Notes: generated from the letters alone by a model not told the origin. A stretch of DNA of 64,000 nucleotides from Fulvimarina pelagi HTCC2506 (GCF_000153705.1 NZ_DS022272.1:3628432-3692431), one strand, 5' to 3'. Shown: positions 1-9,259, numbered from the stretch's first letter. A program made the numbers and translations.

Positions 1-652
1 AAGGCGAAACCTGCACTGCAGCATCGCCGGTGTTCTCGACCGTGTCCTCGTAGGTGAACATGAAATTGTCGTCCACCGAGATACGGCGGGTCACGGTGAG
101 CCCGCTTTCGGTGGTCGCAGTGAGTGTCACCGGTGTGTCCGGAGTGAGTTCAGCGCCGTCCTCGGCTTGCCATTCGGTATTCGCACCGACGAGTTGGCCC
201 GTTCCGGGTTGGATGAGGCCGTATTCGGCGAAATAGCCGTTCGGCAGTTCTTCGGGCGAGAGAAGAACGATGGTCGGTGAGCTGTCGTCTACCGTCTCGT
301 GATAGTGTTTCAGGCGCAGATCGTCGAGGCGGGCGCCGGTGAGATTGATCGATCCCGTCAGTTCCGGCGTGTCGATGGTCACGCGGTTGCCGCCTGCAAT
401 GACTTGCTCGCGGCTCTGGTTCTGCGGCAGATTCGGGCTCGGCACCATGCTTTCGCGCCCGGACGGCGCGGTCAGACTGTCCTGATCGGAGCCGGCCGGC
501 GTCTGAGGCGTCTGCAGCGAGCCTTCGTTCTGGGCGATCTCGTTCTGGCGCTGCTGCTCGTCCATGCGCGGCCCGATGACGAGGAACTGCCATCCGACCA
601 GAACCATGATCGACAGAGCCATCGCAATCAAGAAGTTGCGGTTCATTTCCAT
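1..652 (-). CDS. yidC: Membrane protein insertase YidC, N-terminal part (cut by window start)
   Basis: YidC inserts and folds inner-membrane proteins, alone or with SecYEG. Read on the minus strand the frame starts MEMNRNFLIAMALSIMVLVG, the usual first membrane segment after a short MxRN start, and continues as a polar Gln/Ser-rich linker and the beginning of the periplasmic beta domain (GGNRVTIDTPELTGSINLTG, then GARLDDLRLKHYHE). About 217 residues are visible; the catalytic five-helix membrane core lies beyond base 1. The start could be at 652 or the next Met at 646. It follows rnpA by 4 bp, so it is very probably co-transcribed with rpmH and rnpA, as in most Hyphomicrobiales. Confidence 0.93.
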   Translation of the reverse strand, partial: MEMNRNFLIAMALSIMVLVGWQFLVIGPRMDEQQRQNEIAQNEGSLQTPQTPAGSDQDSLTAPSGRESMVPSPNLPQNQSREQVIAGGNRVTIDTPELTGSINLTGARLDDLRLKHYHETVDDSSPTIVLLSPEELPNGYFAEYGLIQPGTGQLVGANTEWQAEDGAELTPDTPVTLTATTESGLTVTRRISVDDNFMFTYEDTVENTGDAAVQVSP

Positions 653-656
653 CGGG

Positions 657-1043
657 CTAAACCTCTGACGCCGACGCGTCTTGACGCTGATTTTTGGATG
701 GCCCGGATTTGGCTGGATCGAAACGGCTGAACCGCCGGGACAACTCGTCTTTCAGGGTTACGAACGCGACGTTAAGCACATCGCGGCGTGCGACGATCAC
801 GTAGTCCACACCGTTCCTCATCTCAGAACCAGCAGCGGTGCGAATAGCCTCGCGCAGTCGCCGTCTGATCCGGTTTCTGGCAACGGCATTGCCAACCTTC
901 TTCGTCACCGTCAACCCAAAGCGGGGCGGCTCGTCGTCGCCTCGAACAAGGGTTTCGATAAAGAAATAAGGGCCGTTCAAACGACGGCCCCGGCGCGCGG
1001 CTAGAAATTCGGAGCGCTTGGTGAGCCGACCCGCCTTCGTCAA
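657..1043 (-). CDS. rnpA: Ribonuclease P protein component
   Basis: Protein subunit of RNase P, which matures the 5' end of tRNAs with the RnpB RNA. The 128-residue product has the family hallmark NAVARNRIRRRLREAIR (RNR motif in the RNA-binding helix) after RFGLTVTKKVG, and a short basic C-terminal tail. Length fits the family (110-140). It sits between rpmH and yidC on the same strand, the classical arrangement near the replication origin in many bacteria but not necessarily in this order. No oddities. Confidence 0.97.
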   Translation of the reverse strand: MTKAGRLTKRSEFLAARRGRRLNGPYFFIETLVRGDDEPPRFGLTVTKKVGNAVARNRIRRRLREAIRTAAGSEMRNGVDYVIVARRDVLNVAFVTLKDELSRRFSRFDPAKSGPSKNQRQDASASEV

Positions 1044-1114
1044 ACCGTCCCTTTCTGGCGCCGGGACGGATGCTCACTCCTGAGCGGGCCGATCCCGTTC
1101 AGCGGCTTCCGACC

Positions 1115-1249
1115 TCAGGCCGAGAGACGCTTGCGGCCCTTGGAACGACGCGAAGCGATGACCTTGCGGCCGCCGACTGTCGCCATGCGCGAACGGAAAC
1201 CGTGACGGCGTTTGCGGACGAGTTTGGATGGCTGGTAAGTGCGCTTCAT
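1115..1249 (-). CDS. rpmH: 50S ribosomal protein L34
   Basis: A 44-residue highly basic protein reading [20 protein letters not shown] and ending KGRKRLSA, an unmistakable L34. The protein binds 23S rRNA in the large subunit. The gene is the first of the rpmH-rnpA-yidC run on the minus strand; about 70 bp separate it from rnpA. A good sigma-70 type promoter lies about 125 bp upstream (see 1375-1404). Confidence 0.98.
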   Translation of the reverse strand: MKRTYQPSKLVRKRRHGFRSRMATVGGRKVIASRRSKGRKRLSA

Positions 1250-1374
1250 GGATTTTTCCCGCAGTTGCGAAACATGCGGGCCCTTCGTGTCGAATAGTCT
1301 CTTGAACCGGTGCGGATCGGGGGCTCGCTGCGCGCAACAAAACCGCGCACGTAACGCCGTCCGCTCGTGGGGCG

Positions 1375-1404
1375 CTTATAAGAGCGATCCATCGCGAAAG
1401 TCAA
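1375..1404 (-). promoter_or_regulatory. Predicted sigma-70 promoter for rpmH-rnpA-yidC
   Basis: On the minus strand TTGACT (1404-1399) is followed after 18 bp by TATAAG (1380-1375). This is the best -35/-10 pair in the spacer and would give an untranslated leader of roughly 115-120 nt before rpmH. Prediction from sequence only. Confidence 0.6.
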
Positions 1405-1516
1405 CGAACCGATCGCTGTCGTTCCGACGTAGCTTTCGAGAGAAACATCAATTGGACGTCGCGCCGCAAGGTGGACGCGGCAACAGAACGTGACCTCGGA
1501 AAAGGAATGATCAACG

Positions 1517-2281
1517 ATGACGGTGAGCGAAGAAGCAGACGGAACTGCGGAAAAGTCGTGGGTGCAGCGGCTGTGGCCGATCGCGATCATTTGCGTCGTG
1601 CTGGGCCTCGCTTTTGCCTTCGATCTTCACCGCTACCTGTCGCTTCAGGCCTTTCTCGAAAGCCGCGAGGCCCTGAAGGCATTCGTGGCGGACAACATGC
1701 TCCTGGCGGGGCTCGGATACATCCTCATCTATGCCGTCCTCGTCGCGATCGCCTTCCCCGCCGCTTCGATCATCACCATTGCGGCGGGTTTCGTGTTCGG
1801 CTGGCTCGTCGGCGGGATCCTGACGGTGGTCGGTGCGACGATTGGGGCTGCCGCGATCTTCCTTGCTGCAAAGCACGCCTTCGGGGACGTTCTGCGCAGA
1901 AAGGCCGGCGGAGCGATCAAGCGATTCGCGGAGGGCTTCCAGAACGACGCCTTCTCCTACCTCTTCGTTCTGAGATTGACGCCCGTTCTGCCGTTCTTCG
2001 CAGTCAATATCGCGCCGGCTTTCGTCAACATATCTCTTCGAACCTACGTCCTCGCGACCTTTTTCGGCATCATGCCCGGGTCCTTCGTTTACACCTTCCT
2101 CGGCAGCGGCATTGATCAGGCGGTCGCCAACGTCTCCCATGACGGTGCGGTGACGGTCGGCGATCTCGTGACCACCGAAATGACGATCGCTCTTTTCGGC
2201 CTTTGCGGCCTCGCGATTCTTGGCCTTATCCTCAAGAAGACATTCCTCAAGGGCCGCGGCCCGGTCGAGAGCAAGGCATAG
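1517..2281 (+). CDS. TVP38/TMEM64 family membrane protein (SNARE-associated/VTT domain)
   Basis: A 254-residue integral membrane protein with a short hydrophilic N terminus, a first membrane segment at about 20-36, and a VTT/SNARE-associated core. The core shows the re-entrant signature FPAASIITIAAGFVFGWLVG (about 79-98) and FSYLFVLRLTPVLPFFAVNI (about 148-167); a last helix lies at about 226-244. Bacterial members of this DedA-related superfamily are thought to move lipids or small solutes, but most are uncharacterised. The gene is followed 14 bp later by a flavin disulfide reductase, a pairing that recurs in proteobacteria and suggests a shared redox or detoxification role. Substrate cannot be told from sequence. 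Confidence 0.88.
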   Translation: MTVSEEADGTAEKSWVQRLWPIAIICVVLGLAFAFDLHRYLSLQAFLESREALKAFVADNMLLAGLGYILIYAVLVAIAFPAASIITIAAGFVFGWLVGGILTVVGATIGAAAIFLAAKHAFGDVLRRKAGGAIKRFAEGFQNDAFSYLFVLRLTPVLPFFAVNIAPAFVNISLRTYVLATFFGIMPGSFVYTFLGSGIDQAVANVSHDGAVTVGDLVTTEMTIALFGLCGLAILGLILKKTFLKGRGPVESKA

Positions 2282-2295
2282 GAAGGGCGAAATTC

Positions 2296-3723
2296 ATGGC
2301 CTCCGATACAGACAAGCCCGACATCTGCGTGATCGGGGCGGGCTCCGGCGGCCTGACTGTGGCCGCAGCATCAGCGGCGTTCGGCGTCTCGGTGATGCTA
2401 ATCGAGCGCGACAAGATGGGCGGCGACTGCCTCAATTACGGCTGCGTGCCGTCCAAGGCGCTGATCGCCGCCGGCAAAACGGCGCAGACCTTCCGAAAGG
2501 CCGAGCGCTTCGGCGTGACGTCGACCGAGCCGCAGATCGACTTCGCCGCAGTCAATCGCCATGTCCGTGACGTCATCGGCGCGATCGCACCGAACGACTC
2601 GGTGGAGCGCTTCGAAGGGCTCGGTGTCGACGTCGTCAAGGGCGATGCCCGGTTCCTAGACGGCGAGACCTTGGAGGTGAACGGTCGGCGCATCAAAGCG
2701 CGGCGCTTCGTCGTGGCGACAGGCTCCAGACCCTTCGTCCCTCCGATTACCGGGCTGAAAGAGACGCCCCATCTTACCAACGAAACGCTGTTCGACCTCA
2801 CGGATTGCCCGAAGCACCTCATTGTCATCGGCGGTGGACCGATCGGCATGGAGATGGCGCAGGCTCACCGGCGCCTCGGCGCAGATGTGACCGTCATCGA
2901 AGGGGCGAAGCCACTTGGCAAAGACGATCCAGAGCTCGCCGAAGTCGTCTTGAAGCGGTTGGCGGAGGAGGGCATCCGGATCGAGGTCGAAGCGAAGGTC
3001 GTCGACGTCGGCGGTTCGCCGGGTGCGATCAATGTCACGGCCGAACGCGGCGGCGAGAGGTTTACCGTGAGCGGCAGCCATCTCCTCGTCGCAGTCGGTC
3101 GCCAGCCCAATGTGGAGGGCCTCGGCCTCGAGGCTGCGGGCATCGATTTCGCCCGGTCGGGCATAACGGTCGGCAAAGATCTGAGAACGACGAACAAACG
3201 CGTCTACGCCGTGGGTGATGTCGCAGGCGGACCGCAGTTCACCCATGTCGCAGGCTATCACGGAGGCCTCGTGCTGCGCCCGCTGCTCTTTCGTCTGCCG
3301 ATCAAGACGAAGCACGAGCAGATTCCACACGTCACTTATACCGATCCCGAGCTCGGGCAGGTGGGGCCGACCGAAGTGGAAGCCCGGGACGCCGGTCAGG
3401 ACGTCACGACTGTCTCCTGGCCCTATGCCGAGAACGACCGCGCCCAGACTGAGCGGGAAACCGAAGGTCTGATCAAGATCGTCGTCGGCAAGCGCGGCAA
3501 GATCGTCGGAGCAGGGGTTGCCGGTGCAAAGGCCGGCGAGATGACGAACCTTCTCGCTCTGGCCGTTGCGCAGGGCATGAAGCTCTCCGACCTCCAGGGC
3601 TTCGTCTCGCCCTATCCAACGCTCTCGGAGATCGCGAAACGGGCCGCCACGTCCTATTATTCCTCCTACACGACGAAGCCGATCGTTCGCAGCGCCATCG
3701 CTTTTCTTCGCCGCTTCGGGTAA
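2296..3723 (+). CDS. FAD/NAD(P)-dependent disulfide oxidoreductase (dihydrolipoamide dehydrogenase/MerA-like)
   Basis: A 475-residue pyridine nucleotide-disulfide reductase. It has the FAD-binding GAGSGG (14-19), the redox-active pair in GGDCLNYGCVPSK (Cys45 and Cys50), the NAD-binding GGGPIGMEMAQ, the second FAD motif VYAVGDVAGG, and a dimerisation domain with VTYTDPELGQVG and SPYPTLSE. The usual His of the His-Pro catalytic motif in lipoamide dehydrogenases is replaced (YPTLSE). It lacks an N-terminal HMA domain and the C-terminal Cys pair of true mercuric reductases, so mercury reduction is not supported. The ATG at 2296 is chosen for the GGAAGGG sequence 8-15 bp upstream. Likely one operon with the TVP38 gene. 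Confidence 0.9.
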   Translation: MASDTDKPDICVIGAGSGGLTVAAASAAFGVSVMLIERDKMGGDCLNYGCVPSKALIAAGKTAQTFRKAERFGVTSTEPQIDFAAVNRHVRDVIGAIAPNDSVERFEGLGVDVVKGDARFLDGETLEVNGRRIKARRFVVATGSRPFVPPITGLKETPHLTNETLFDLTDCPKHLIVIGGGPIGMEMAQAHRRLGADVTVIEGAKPLGKDDPELAEVVLKRLAEEGIRIEVEAKVVDVGGSPGAINVTAERGGERFTVSGSHLLVAVGRQPNVEGLGLEAAGIDFARSGITVGKDLRTTNKRVYAVGDVAGGPQFTHVAGYHGGLVLRPLLFRLPIKTKHEQIPHVTYTDPELGQVGPTEVEARDAGQDVTTVSWPYAENDRAQTERETEGLIKIVVGKRGKIVGAGVAGAKAGEMTNLLALAVAQGMKLSDLQGFVSPYPTLSEIAKRAATSYYSSYTTKPIVRSAIAFLRRFG

Positions 3724-3813
3724 AAAGCCGACACAGTCTCTGGGGAAGACTGATTTGGGTCGGATCTCGGTCTGAAATGGCGGTCGACCCTGGAGGGGAA
3801 GGCCGTAGGCGAT

Positions 3814-5358
3814 TTGAGCGATCCTCAAACCAGCGAGCGCTTGGAGCTTGAGCGAACGGTGCCGACGCGCGGCGGTTTCTTCGCGCGCTCCCTCTCGGCC
3901 CAACTCCTGCTCTTGACGGTCGTCGCTGTGATGGCCGCCGAAGTCGTCATCTTCGTGCCCCTGCTTGCCGGATTCAGAGAGAGTTACCTGCGTGAAAAGC
4001 TGCAAAGTGCTGCCGTCGCAGCGCTTGCGACCGCCGGACCGGGCCAGCCCGGTTCGAGCGGCGCTGGAGCGATGCCGGACAGCCAGCAGGCCGCCTTGCT
4101 CGATGCGCTCGGCCTACGACTTGTCGCGATCTCCGACGGTCGGAGCAATCGGCTGATTGCCCGGGATACTTCGATAGCCCAAGTCGACCGGACGATATCG
4201 CTCGATGACGAGACTTTCATTCAGAGCGCCTCGGAGGCCTTCAGCGAATTCGCATTCGGCGGCGACCGCACACTCCGGGTTCTCGGATCCACGGGTGACG
4301 AGGGCTTCCGAACGGAAGTCGTCCTGACGGACGGTGATCTGCGAAGCGCCCTGTTTGCTTATGCCGGCCGGGTGCTTTTCTACTCCTCGGTCCTAGCGGC
4401 GACGACCGCGCTTCTGCTGTGGGCCGTGATCAACAAGATGATGATCGCTCCCATTCGCAGGATCACCAGTGCGATGATCGCTTTCGGCGACAAGCCGTCA
4501 GACCCCAACCGAATTATCGTTCCCGAAGACCGCGCCGACGAGCTCGGCATCGCCTCCCGCGAACTTGCCGCCATGCAGGCCAAGCTCTCCGAGACGCTGA
4601 AGGAGCAGCGCCGCCTCGCAAATCTCGGGCTCGCCGTCTCAAAGATCAATCATGACATGCGCAATATCCTTGCGTCATCGCAGATGATTTCCGACCGTCT
4701 TGTCACTCTGCCGGACCCAAAGGTTCAGCGTATGGCACCGATGCTTATCAAGAGTCTCGATCGCGCGTTGCACTATACCCAGTCCGTCCTCGCCTACGGC
4801 CGTGCAGTCGAAAGAACGCCGGAATGGCGCCAGGTCGATCTCCAGGCGACGGTCTCCGACATCCGCGATCTCCTGGCGCTCGGACAGGACGAGAGCGAGA
4901 TTGAGTTCGTCAACGCGGTCCCGGAGCATTTCGAGGTGACTGCCGACCCCGAGCAGATCCACCGCCTTCTCACCAATCTCTGCCGCAACGCGGTGCAGGC
5001 GCTAACCTCCGATGACATGGCGGGGATTGGTGTCGTGCGCCGCTTGACGGTTGGAGCAGAGAGACTTGTGTCGGGCCGTACCCTCGTTTTCGTCGAAGAT
5101 TCCGGGCCGGGTCTGCCCCAGAAGGCCAAGGATAATCTCTTTCAGGCGTTCAGGGGATCGGCGCGCTCTGGCGGAACTGGCCTCGGCCTCGCGATCGCCA
5201 TGGAGATCGTCGAGGCGCATAACGGCGAGCTCAGGCTGGCCCAGACGGACACGACAGGCACACGCTTCGAGATCGAACTCCCACGTGGTGCCCCGTCCGA
5301 TCCGAAGGGCAGCAATGGGAAAAACGACGGCTTGGGTAAATCAGCCCTCGAAAGCTGA
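3814..5358 (+). CDS. Membrane sensor histidine kinase
   Basis: A 514-residue two-component sensor. Transmembrane segments at about 29-52 and 183-206 flank a periplasmic domain of about 130 residues. A HAMP linker (about 207-260) follows, then a dimerisation helix with the unusual H-box SKINHDMRNILAS (His280). The ATPase domain has the N-box LLTNLCRNAVQAL, FVEDSGPGLP and GGTGLGLAIAMEIVE. The start is a TTG preceded by GGAGGGGAAGG; no in-frame ATG fits as well. No response regulator is adjacent, so its partner is unknown. It follows the flavin reductase by 90 bp on the same strand and may sense the same stress. C-terminal tail is polar and non-conserved. Confidence 0.9.
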   Translation: MSDPQTSERLELERTVPTRGGFFARSLSAQLLLLTVVAVMAAEVVIFVPLLAGFRESYLREKLQSAAVAALATAGPGQPGSSGAGAMPDSQQAALLDALGLRLVAISDGRSNRLIARDTSIAQVDRTISLDDETFIQSASEAFSEFAFGGDRTLRVLGSTGDEGFRTEVVLTDGDLRSALFAYAGRVLFYSSVLAATTALLLWAVINKMMIAPIRRITSAMIAFGDKPSDPNRIIVPEDRADELGIASRELAAMQAKLSETLKEQRRLANLGLAVSKINHDMRNILASSQMISDRLVTLPDPKVQRMAPMLIKSLDRALHYTQSVLAYGRAVERTPEWRQVDLQATVSDIRDLLALGQDESEIEFVNAVPEHFEVTADPEQIHRLLTNLCRNAVQALTSDDMAGIGVVRRLTVGAERLVSGRTLVFVEDSGPGLPQKAKDNLFQAFRGSARSGGTGLGLAIAMEIVEAHNGELRLAQTDTTGTRFEIELPRGAPSDPKGSNGKNDGLGKSALES

Positions 5359-5381
5359 TCGAGGCCGAGCACGGATCCTGC

Positions 5382-6446
5382 TTAGTCCACCCAACCCCTC
5401 AATTCGCGGCGGACCAACGACTCGATGACATCCATGCCGGGCTCAGTGTCATTCAGACAGGGAATGTGCGTGAAGTTCTCGCCGCCCGCCTCATGGAAGA
5501 TTTCGCCGGCCTCGCCCGCGATCTCCTCCAGCGTTTCCAGGCAGTCCGAAACGAAGCCCGGATTGAAGACGGCGATGTTCTTGATGCCTTCTTTAGGCAG
5601 CGCTTCCACCGTCTTGTCCGTATAAGGTTGCAGCCACTCCTCAGGTCCGAAACGCGACTGGAAACAGGTCATGAGCCGGCCGGGCTCCCATCCAAGCCGT
5701 TCTTCCAAAAGGCGCGAGGTCTTCTGGCAATGGCAATGGTACGGATCGCCCTTGCGGAAATAGCTCTGCGGAATGCCGTGATAGGATGCGACGACACGCT
5801 CGGGCGTGAAATCCAACGTCGAAAGATGGCTCTCGATCGATTTGGCGAGCGCGTCGATGTAGACCGGCTCGTCGTGATAGGCCGGCACGGTCCGCACCGC
5901 CGGCATCCAGCGCTGACGCATCATATGCTCGAAGAACTTGTCGTTGACCGTAGCCGTGGTCGAGGCGGAATATTGCGGATAGAGCGGGAAGACCAGAACC
6001 CTTTCGCAGCCTGCTTCCATCAAGGCGTCGGTGCGTTCGGCGATTGAAGGCTGGCCGTATCGCATCGCCCAGTCGACGACGACATTTGCGTGCATGGCCA
6101 TGCGGGTCTTCAGCTTCTCGCCCTGCGAACGCGTGAAGGTACGCAGCGGCGACTCGTTCATCTCGTTGTTCCAGATCTCGGCGTAGGCGGCGCCGGACTT
6201 CTTGGGACGCGTGTTCAGAACGATGCCATAAAGGATTGGGTACCAGGCGATCTTCGGCCACTCGATGACCCGGCTGTCGGAAAGAAATTCCTTCAGATAC
6301 CGACGCATCGGCTTGAATTCTGTGCCGTCCGGCGTTCCGAGATTGACGAGAAGGACCCCTACCTTGGGCGTGCGAACTACCGGATGGTTGGCGGGGAGAG
6401 GACCTATGGCCCGGTCGGCCATGGTTTTCGTCAATGCGTTCATCAC
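5382..6446 (-). CDS. hemH: Ferrochelatase
   Basis: Inserts Fe2+ into protoporphyrin IX, the last step of haem b synthesis. The 354-residue product begins near GVLLVNLGTPDG and carries the catalytic-His signature VVASYHGIPQSYFRKGDPY, followed by HCHCQKT, as in other proteobacterial enzymes; the C-terminal part has FNPGFVSDCLETLEEI. Length fits the family (320-360). It converges with the histidine kinase gene, with only 23 bp between the stops. No adjacent haem genes are seen. Two Met codons in tandem start the frame; either could be used. Confidence 0.97.
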   Translation of the reverse strand: MMNALTKTMADRAIGPLPANHPVVRTPKVGVLLVNLGTPDGTEFKPMRRYLKEFLSDSRVIEWPKIAWYPILYGIVLNTRPKKSGAAYAEIWNNEMNESPLRTFTRSQGEKLKTRMAMHANVVVDWAMRYGQPSIAERTDALMEAGCERVLVFPLYPQYSASTTATVNDKFFEHMMRQRWMPAVRTVPAYHDEPVYIDALAKSIESHLSTLDFTPERVVASYHGIPQSYFRKGDPYHCHCQKTSRLLEERLGWEPGRLMTCFQSRFGPEEWLQPYTDKTVEALPKEGIKNIAVFNPGFVSDCLETLEEIAGEAGEIFHEAGGENFTHIPCLNDTEPGMDVIESLVRRELRGWVD

Positions 6447-6724
6447 ATCAGCCTTTGCGCATGGCGGTCGAGGACTTCAACGTGCTGTCCCACTTGGACG
6501 GCGCGGAGCCTGGAACGATCTGGAATGGTTCCAGATCAGGAGACCAGCCCGATATAGTCAATTCGCCGGTGGATGAAACGTGGCGAAGGCGCGCAAAGGG
6601 TGAAAAGTCCGTCTGATGCCCGGGATCCGAATTCGGTTTGGACCGGTGCGCAAGAATTATAGCGTTCCGACATGCGCCGGTCCAAAGGACCCGGTATGGC
6701 AAAAAAGGACCGAACTGCCAGGAC

Positions 6725-7090
6725 TTATGCCCGCTGCAGCTGGAACCGGTTGCCTGACGAAGTCGCGCAGGAGAGCGTATTGACGGCGGTTTGGTTACAG
6801 TTGGCGGCGACCTGCGTATCGCGCGTCGTGGGGGAGTAGACGATGCTGATTTGGCCGGGCCCTAGATTGGAGTAGGTGCCTTGGGCGAGAACAGCACCAG
6901 TGCCTTGCTCGGTCGACGTGAATCGTCCGCTGTTGAAGCTTGCGGTGTAGTTGACCGAGCCGCCGACCGAATTCCAGAGACCTTCGATTCCCTGCGGCCC
7001 TCTCGGCCCCAGGTCTTCCTGGCCGCCAAGTTGGCAAGCCGTGACGAAAAGCGTCGAAACGAGCGCTGCGGAGAGTGCGATACGGCGCAT
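6725..7090 (-). CDS. omp10: Omp10-like outer membrane lipoprotein
   Basis: A 121-residue lipoprotein. The signal peptide MRRIALSAALVSTLFVTAC ends in a lipobox with Cys19, and the mature part has the GIEGLWNSVGG start and SCATSSGNRFQLQRA end. From memory, Brucella Omp10 shows the equivalent GIEGSW and NCTSSAGSRFSLTRR, so this is a family-level match. It is expected to be a small beta-barrel lipoprotein anchored to the outer membrane. The ATG at 7090 is chosen because it puts the signal peptide at the N terminus; a longer in-frame reading to 7162 would bury it. The gene stands alone between hemH and a SnoaL-like gene. Confidence 0.85.
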   Translation of the reverse strand: MRRIALSAALVSTLFVTACQLGGQEDLGPRGPQGIEGLWNSVGGSVNYTASFNSGRFTSTEQGTGAVLAQGTYSNLGPGQISIVYSPTTRDTQVAANCNQTAVNTLSCATSSGNRFQLQRA

Positions 7091-7252
7091 GAACCTTGAA
7101 CCCCTGATGTCAGACTGGCGGGGCGTCCGAAACGCTGCTCCGCGATTGTTCGATCGAGACAATCTTAACCAATTCCGTCCGAACGCGTGAAGAGCAAATG
7201 CCCCGTGTCCATAATCATGGTTAATTGCAAGCCGATCAACGTCGGTCTGGGG

Positions 7253-7705
7253 TTACGAAGCGGTTCGCTCTGACACTTTTCGACGTGGCAGTACCGAGTG
7301 GATCGCCCCGACCGTCTCCAGCGACTTGATCCGGTCGTCGCTCGAAAAGCCGAACCAGTACATCGTGGTGCCGGTGACTATGGTTCCGGTATTCTCGTCC
7401 CGTCGCGACCAGTCGCAACGGCTTGCCGCTTCGTCGTCCTCGCAGACGAGTCCGCGGATCTCGTAGGACATGTAGCTCGCCCGCTTCAGTAGTTCTTGCA
7501 AGAAGGCCGTGGTCTGCTCTTCCCCGGCGAGATGGAATTCGCCCTCCATACGTTCAAACCAAGGTGCGTCGATCACGCCGGCATTGCTGCGCTGGAGGAA
7601 TACGGCGCCGGGATAGAAGAGATTGGCGATCGAGCCGATTTCGCCGGTCATCACCGCGCGCATCACGTCTTCGACGGCGCGTCTGCGTTTATTCTGGTCA
7701 GCCAT
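7253..7705 (-). CDS. SnoaL-like/NTF2-fold protein
   Basis: A 150-residue soluble protein with the layout of SnoaL-like (cone-shaped NTF2-fold) proteins. It has an N-terminal helix pair (RRAVEDVMRAVMTGEIGSIA), then NLFYPGAVFLQRSN, and a C-terminal beta sheet with SRCDWSRRDENTGTIVTG and MYWFGFSSDDRIKSLETVGA. The fold serves enzymes, ligand carriers and stress proteins, so no reaction can be assigned. The start could be the GTG at 7714 instead; GGAG lies close upstream of the ATG at 7705. It is monocistronic as far as can be seen. Confidence 0.7.
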   Translation of the reverse strand: MADQNKRRRAVEDVMRAVMTGEIGSIANLFYPGAVFLQRSNAGVIDAPWFERMEGEFHLAGEEQTTAFLQELLKRASYMSYEIRGLVCEDDEAASRCDWSRRDENTGTIVTGTTMYWFGFSSDDRIKSLETVGAIHSVLPRRKVSERTAS

Positions 7706-7813
7706 CAACTCCACGCCCCAACGGCACCTGATCCTCCGGCCTGCCGTTGTTTCAATTCATTGAACGCTGACCGAACACCACGCGGAAAGAACGCCGAGTA
7801 TTCTCTGCGGTTC

Positions 7814-9259
7814 CTAACGCACCAGCACGTTCCGAAACTGCCAAGGATCCTGATCGTCGATATCCTCCGGGAAAAGTCCCGGCCGATCGGTGAGCGGCGT
7901 CCAGTCGCTATAGTAACCTTTAACAGGACCAAGATAGGGAGTCTGCACTTCGAGGCAGCGCTTGTAGTCCATTTCGTCGGCTTCCACGATACCGGCTTCC
8001 GGATTCTCCAGAGCCCAGACCATGCCGGCGAGAACCGCCGAGGTCACCTGCAATCCGGTCGCGTTCTGGTAAGGCGCGATCCGCCTAGTCTCCTCGACTG
8101 AGAGTTGCGAACCGTACCAGTATGCATTCCGCTCGTGGCCGTAAAGGAGAACGCCGAGCTCGTCGATGCCGTCGACGATCTCGTTCTCGTCGAGGACGTG
8201 CAGCTTGGCCTGGGTCTTGCCGGCCGCGCCGAACAGTTCGTGCAACGAAAGCACCGCGTCGTTCGCCGGGTGGTAGGCGTAGTGGCAGGTCGGACGGAAG
8301 GTGACCTCGTCCTTCTTGTTGCGATGGGTGAAGAAGTCGGCGATCGATATCGACTCGTTGTGCGTCACCAGGAAGCCGTATTGAGCGCCCGGCGTCGGAC
8401 ACCACGTCCGCACTCGGGTATTGGCGCCCGGCTGCTCCAGATAGATAGCGGCCTGACACCCCTTTTTATGGCTCTTGGCATTTTTCGGCTTCCACTTCTC
8501 GTGGGTGCCCCAGCCGAGTTCGGCTGGCTGCATGCCCTCCGACAGGAAACCTTCCACTGACCATGTGTTCCAGAAGACATCCATCGGTTTCGGCTTACGC
8601 GCGCGCTGGGTGTCGCGCTCGGCGATGTGCACGCCCTTGACGCCCGCTTTCTTCATCAGCTTGGCCCAGCCATTACGATCGTCGGGAGACGGTTCGTCGA
8701 ATTCAAGGCCAACGGCTTTCGCGACGTCGACGAGGCCCTGCTTGACGAACCAGGAAACCATCCCGGGATTGGCGCCGCAGCAAGAAACGGCCGTCGTGCC
8801 GCCGGGTTTGTTCTTCTTTTCCTTTCGCACCGTCTCGCGAAGGGCATAGTTGGTGCGCTCCGCGTTCGACATGGTCTTGTCGAAGTAAAAGCCGAGCCAG
8901 GGCTCGACGACGGTATCGATGTAGAGGACGCCGAGCTCCCGGCAGAGTTTCATCAGGTCAAGCGAAGACGTGTCGACCGAGAGATTGACGCAGAAGCCCT
9001 GGCCGTCTCCCTCGGTGAGCAGCGGCGTGAGCAGGTCGCGATAGTTCTGCTTGGTGACCGCCTGATGGACGAAACGGATTCCACGTTCATCGAGGAGATG
9101 CTTGTCGGCGTCATTCGGATCGACGACGACAAAGCGCGAAGGGTCGTACTCGAAGTGGCGCTCGATCAGCGGGAGGGTTCCCTTGCCGATCGAACCGAAG
9201 CCGATCATCACGATGGGGCCGGAGATTCTGCCGTGTACCGGGTAACCTTCAAGCGCCAT
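7814..9259 (-). CDS. hss: Homospermidine synthase
   Basis: NAD-dependent enzyme that makes sym-homospermidine from two putrescines (or putrescine and spermidine), the main long polyamine of many alphaproteobacteria. The 481-residue product has the nucleotide-binding GFGSIGKGTLPLIERHF near the N terminus, the family blocks VVDPND, VNLSVDTSSLDLMKLCRELG and SCCGANPGMVSWFVKQGL, and a C-terminal DWTPLTDRPGLFPEDI. Length and these blocks match bacterial Hss closely. AAAGGT lies upstream of the ATG at 9259. No ornithine or arginine decarboxylase is nearby, so putrescine supply is encoded elsewhere. Confidence 0.96.
   Translation of the reverse strand: MALEGYPVHGRISGPIVMIGFGSIGKGTLPLIERHFEYDPSRFVVVDPNDADKHLLDERGIRFVHQAVTKQNYRDLLTPLLTEGDGQGFCVNLSVDTSSLDLMKLCRELGVLYIDTVVEPWLGFYFDKTMSNAERTNYALRETVRKEKKNKPGGTTAVSCCGANPGMVSWFVKQGLVDVAKAVGLEFDEPSPDDRNGWAKLMKKAGVKGVHIAERDTQRARKPKPMDVFWNTWSVEGFLSEGMQPAELGWGTHEKWKPKNAKSHKKGCQAAIYLEQPGANTRVRTWCPTPGAQYGFLVTHNESISIADFFTHRNKKDEVTFRPTCHYAYHPANDAVLSLHELFGAAGKTQAKLHVLDENEIVDGIDELGVLLYGHERNAYWYGSQLSVEETRRIAPYQNATGLQVTSAVLAGMVWALENPEAGIVEADEMDYKRCLEVQTPYLGPVKGYYSDWTPLTDRPGLFPEDIDDQDPWQFRNVLVR

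Noticed and set aside
2296-3723. Mercuric reductase (merA) assignment
   Set aside because: No HMA domain, no C-terminal Cys pair and no mer genes nearby; kept as a general flavin disulfide reductase.
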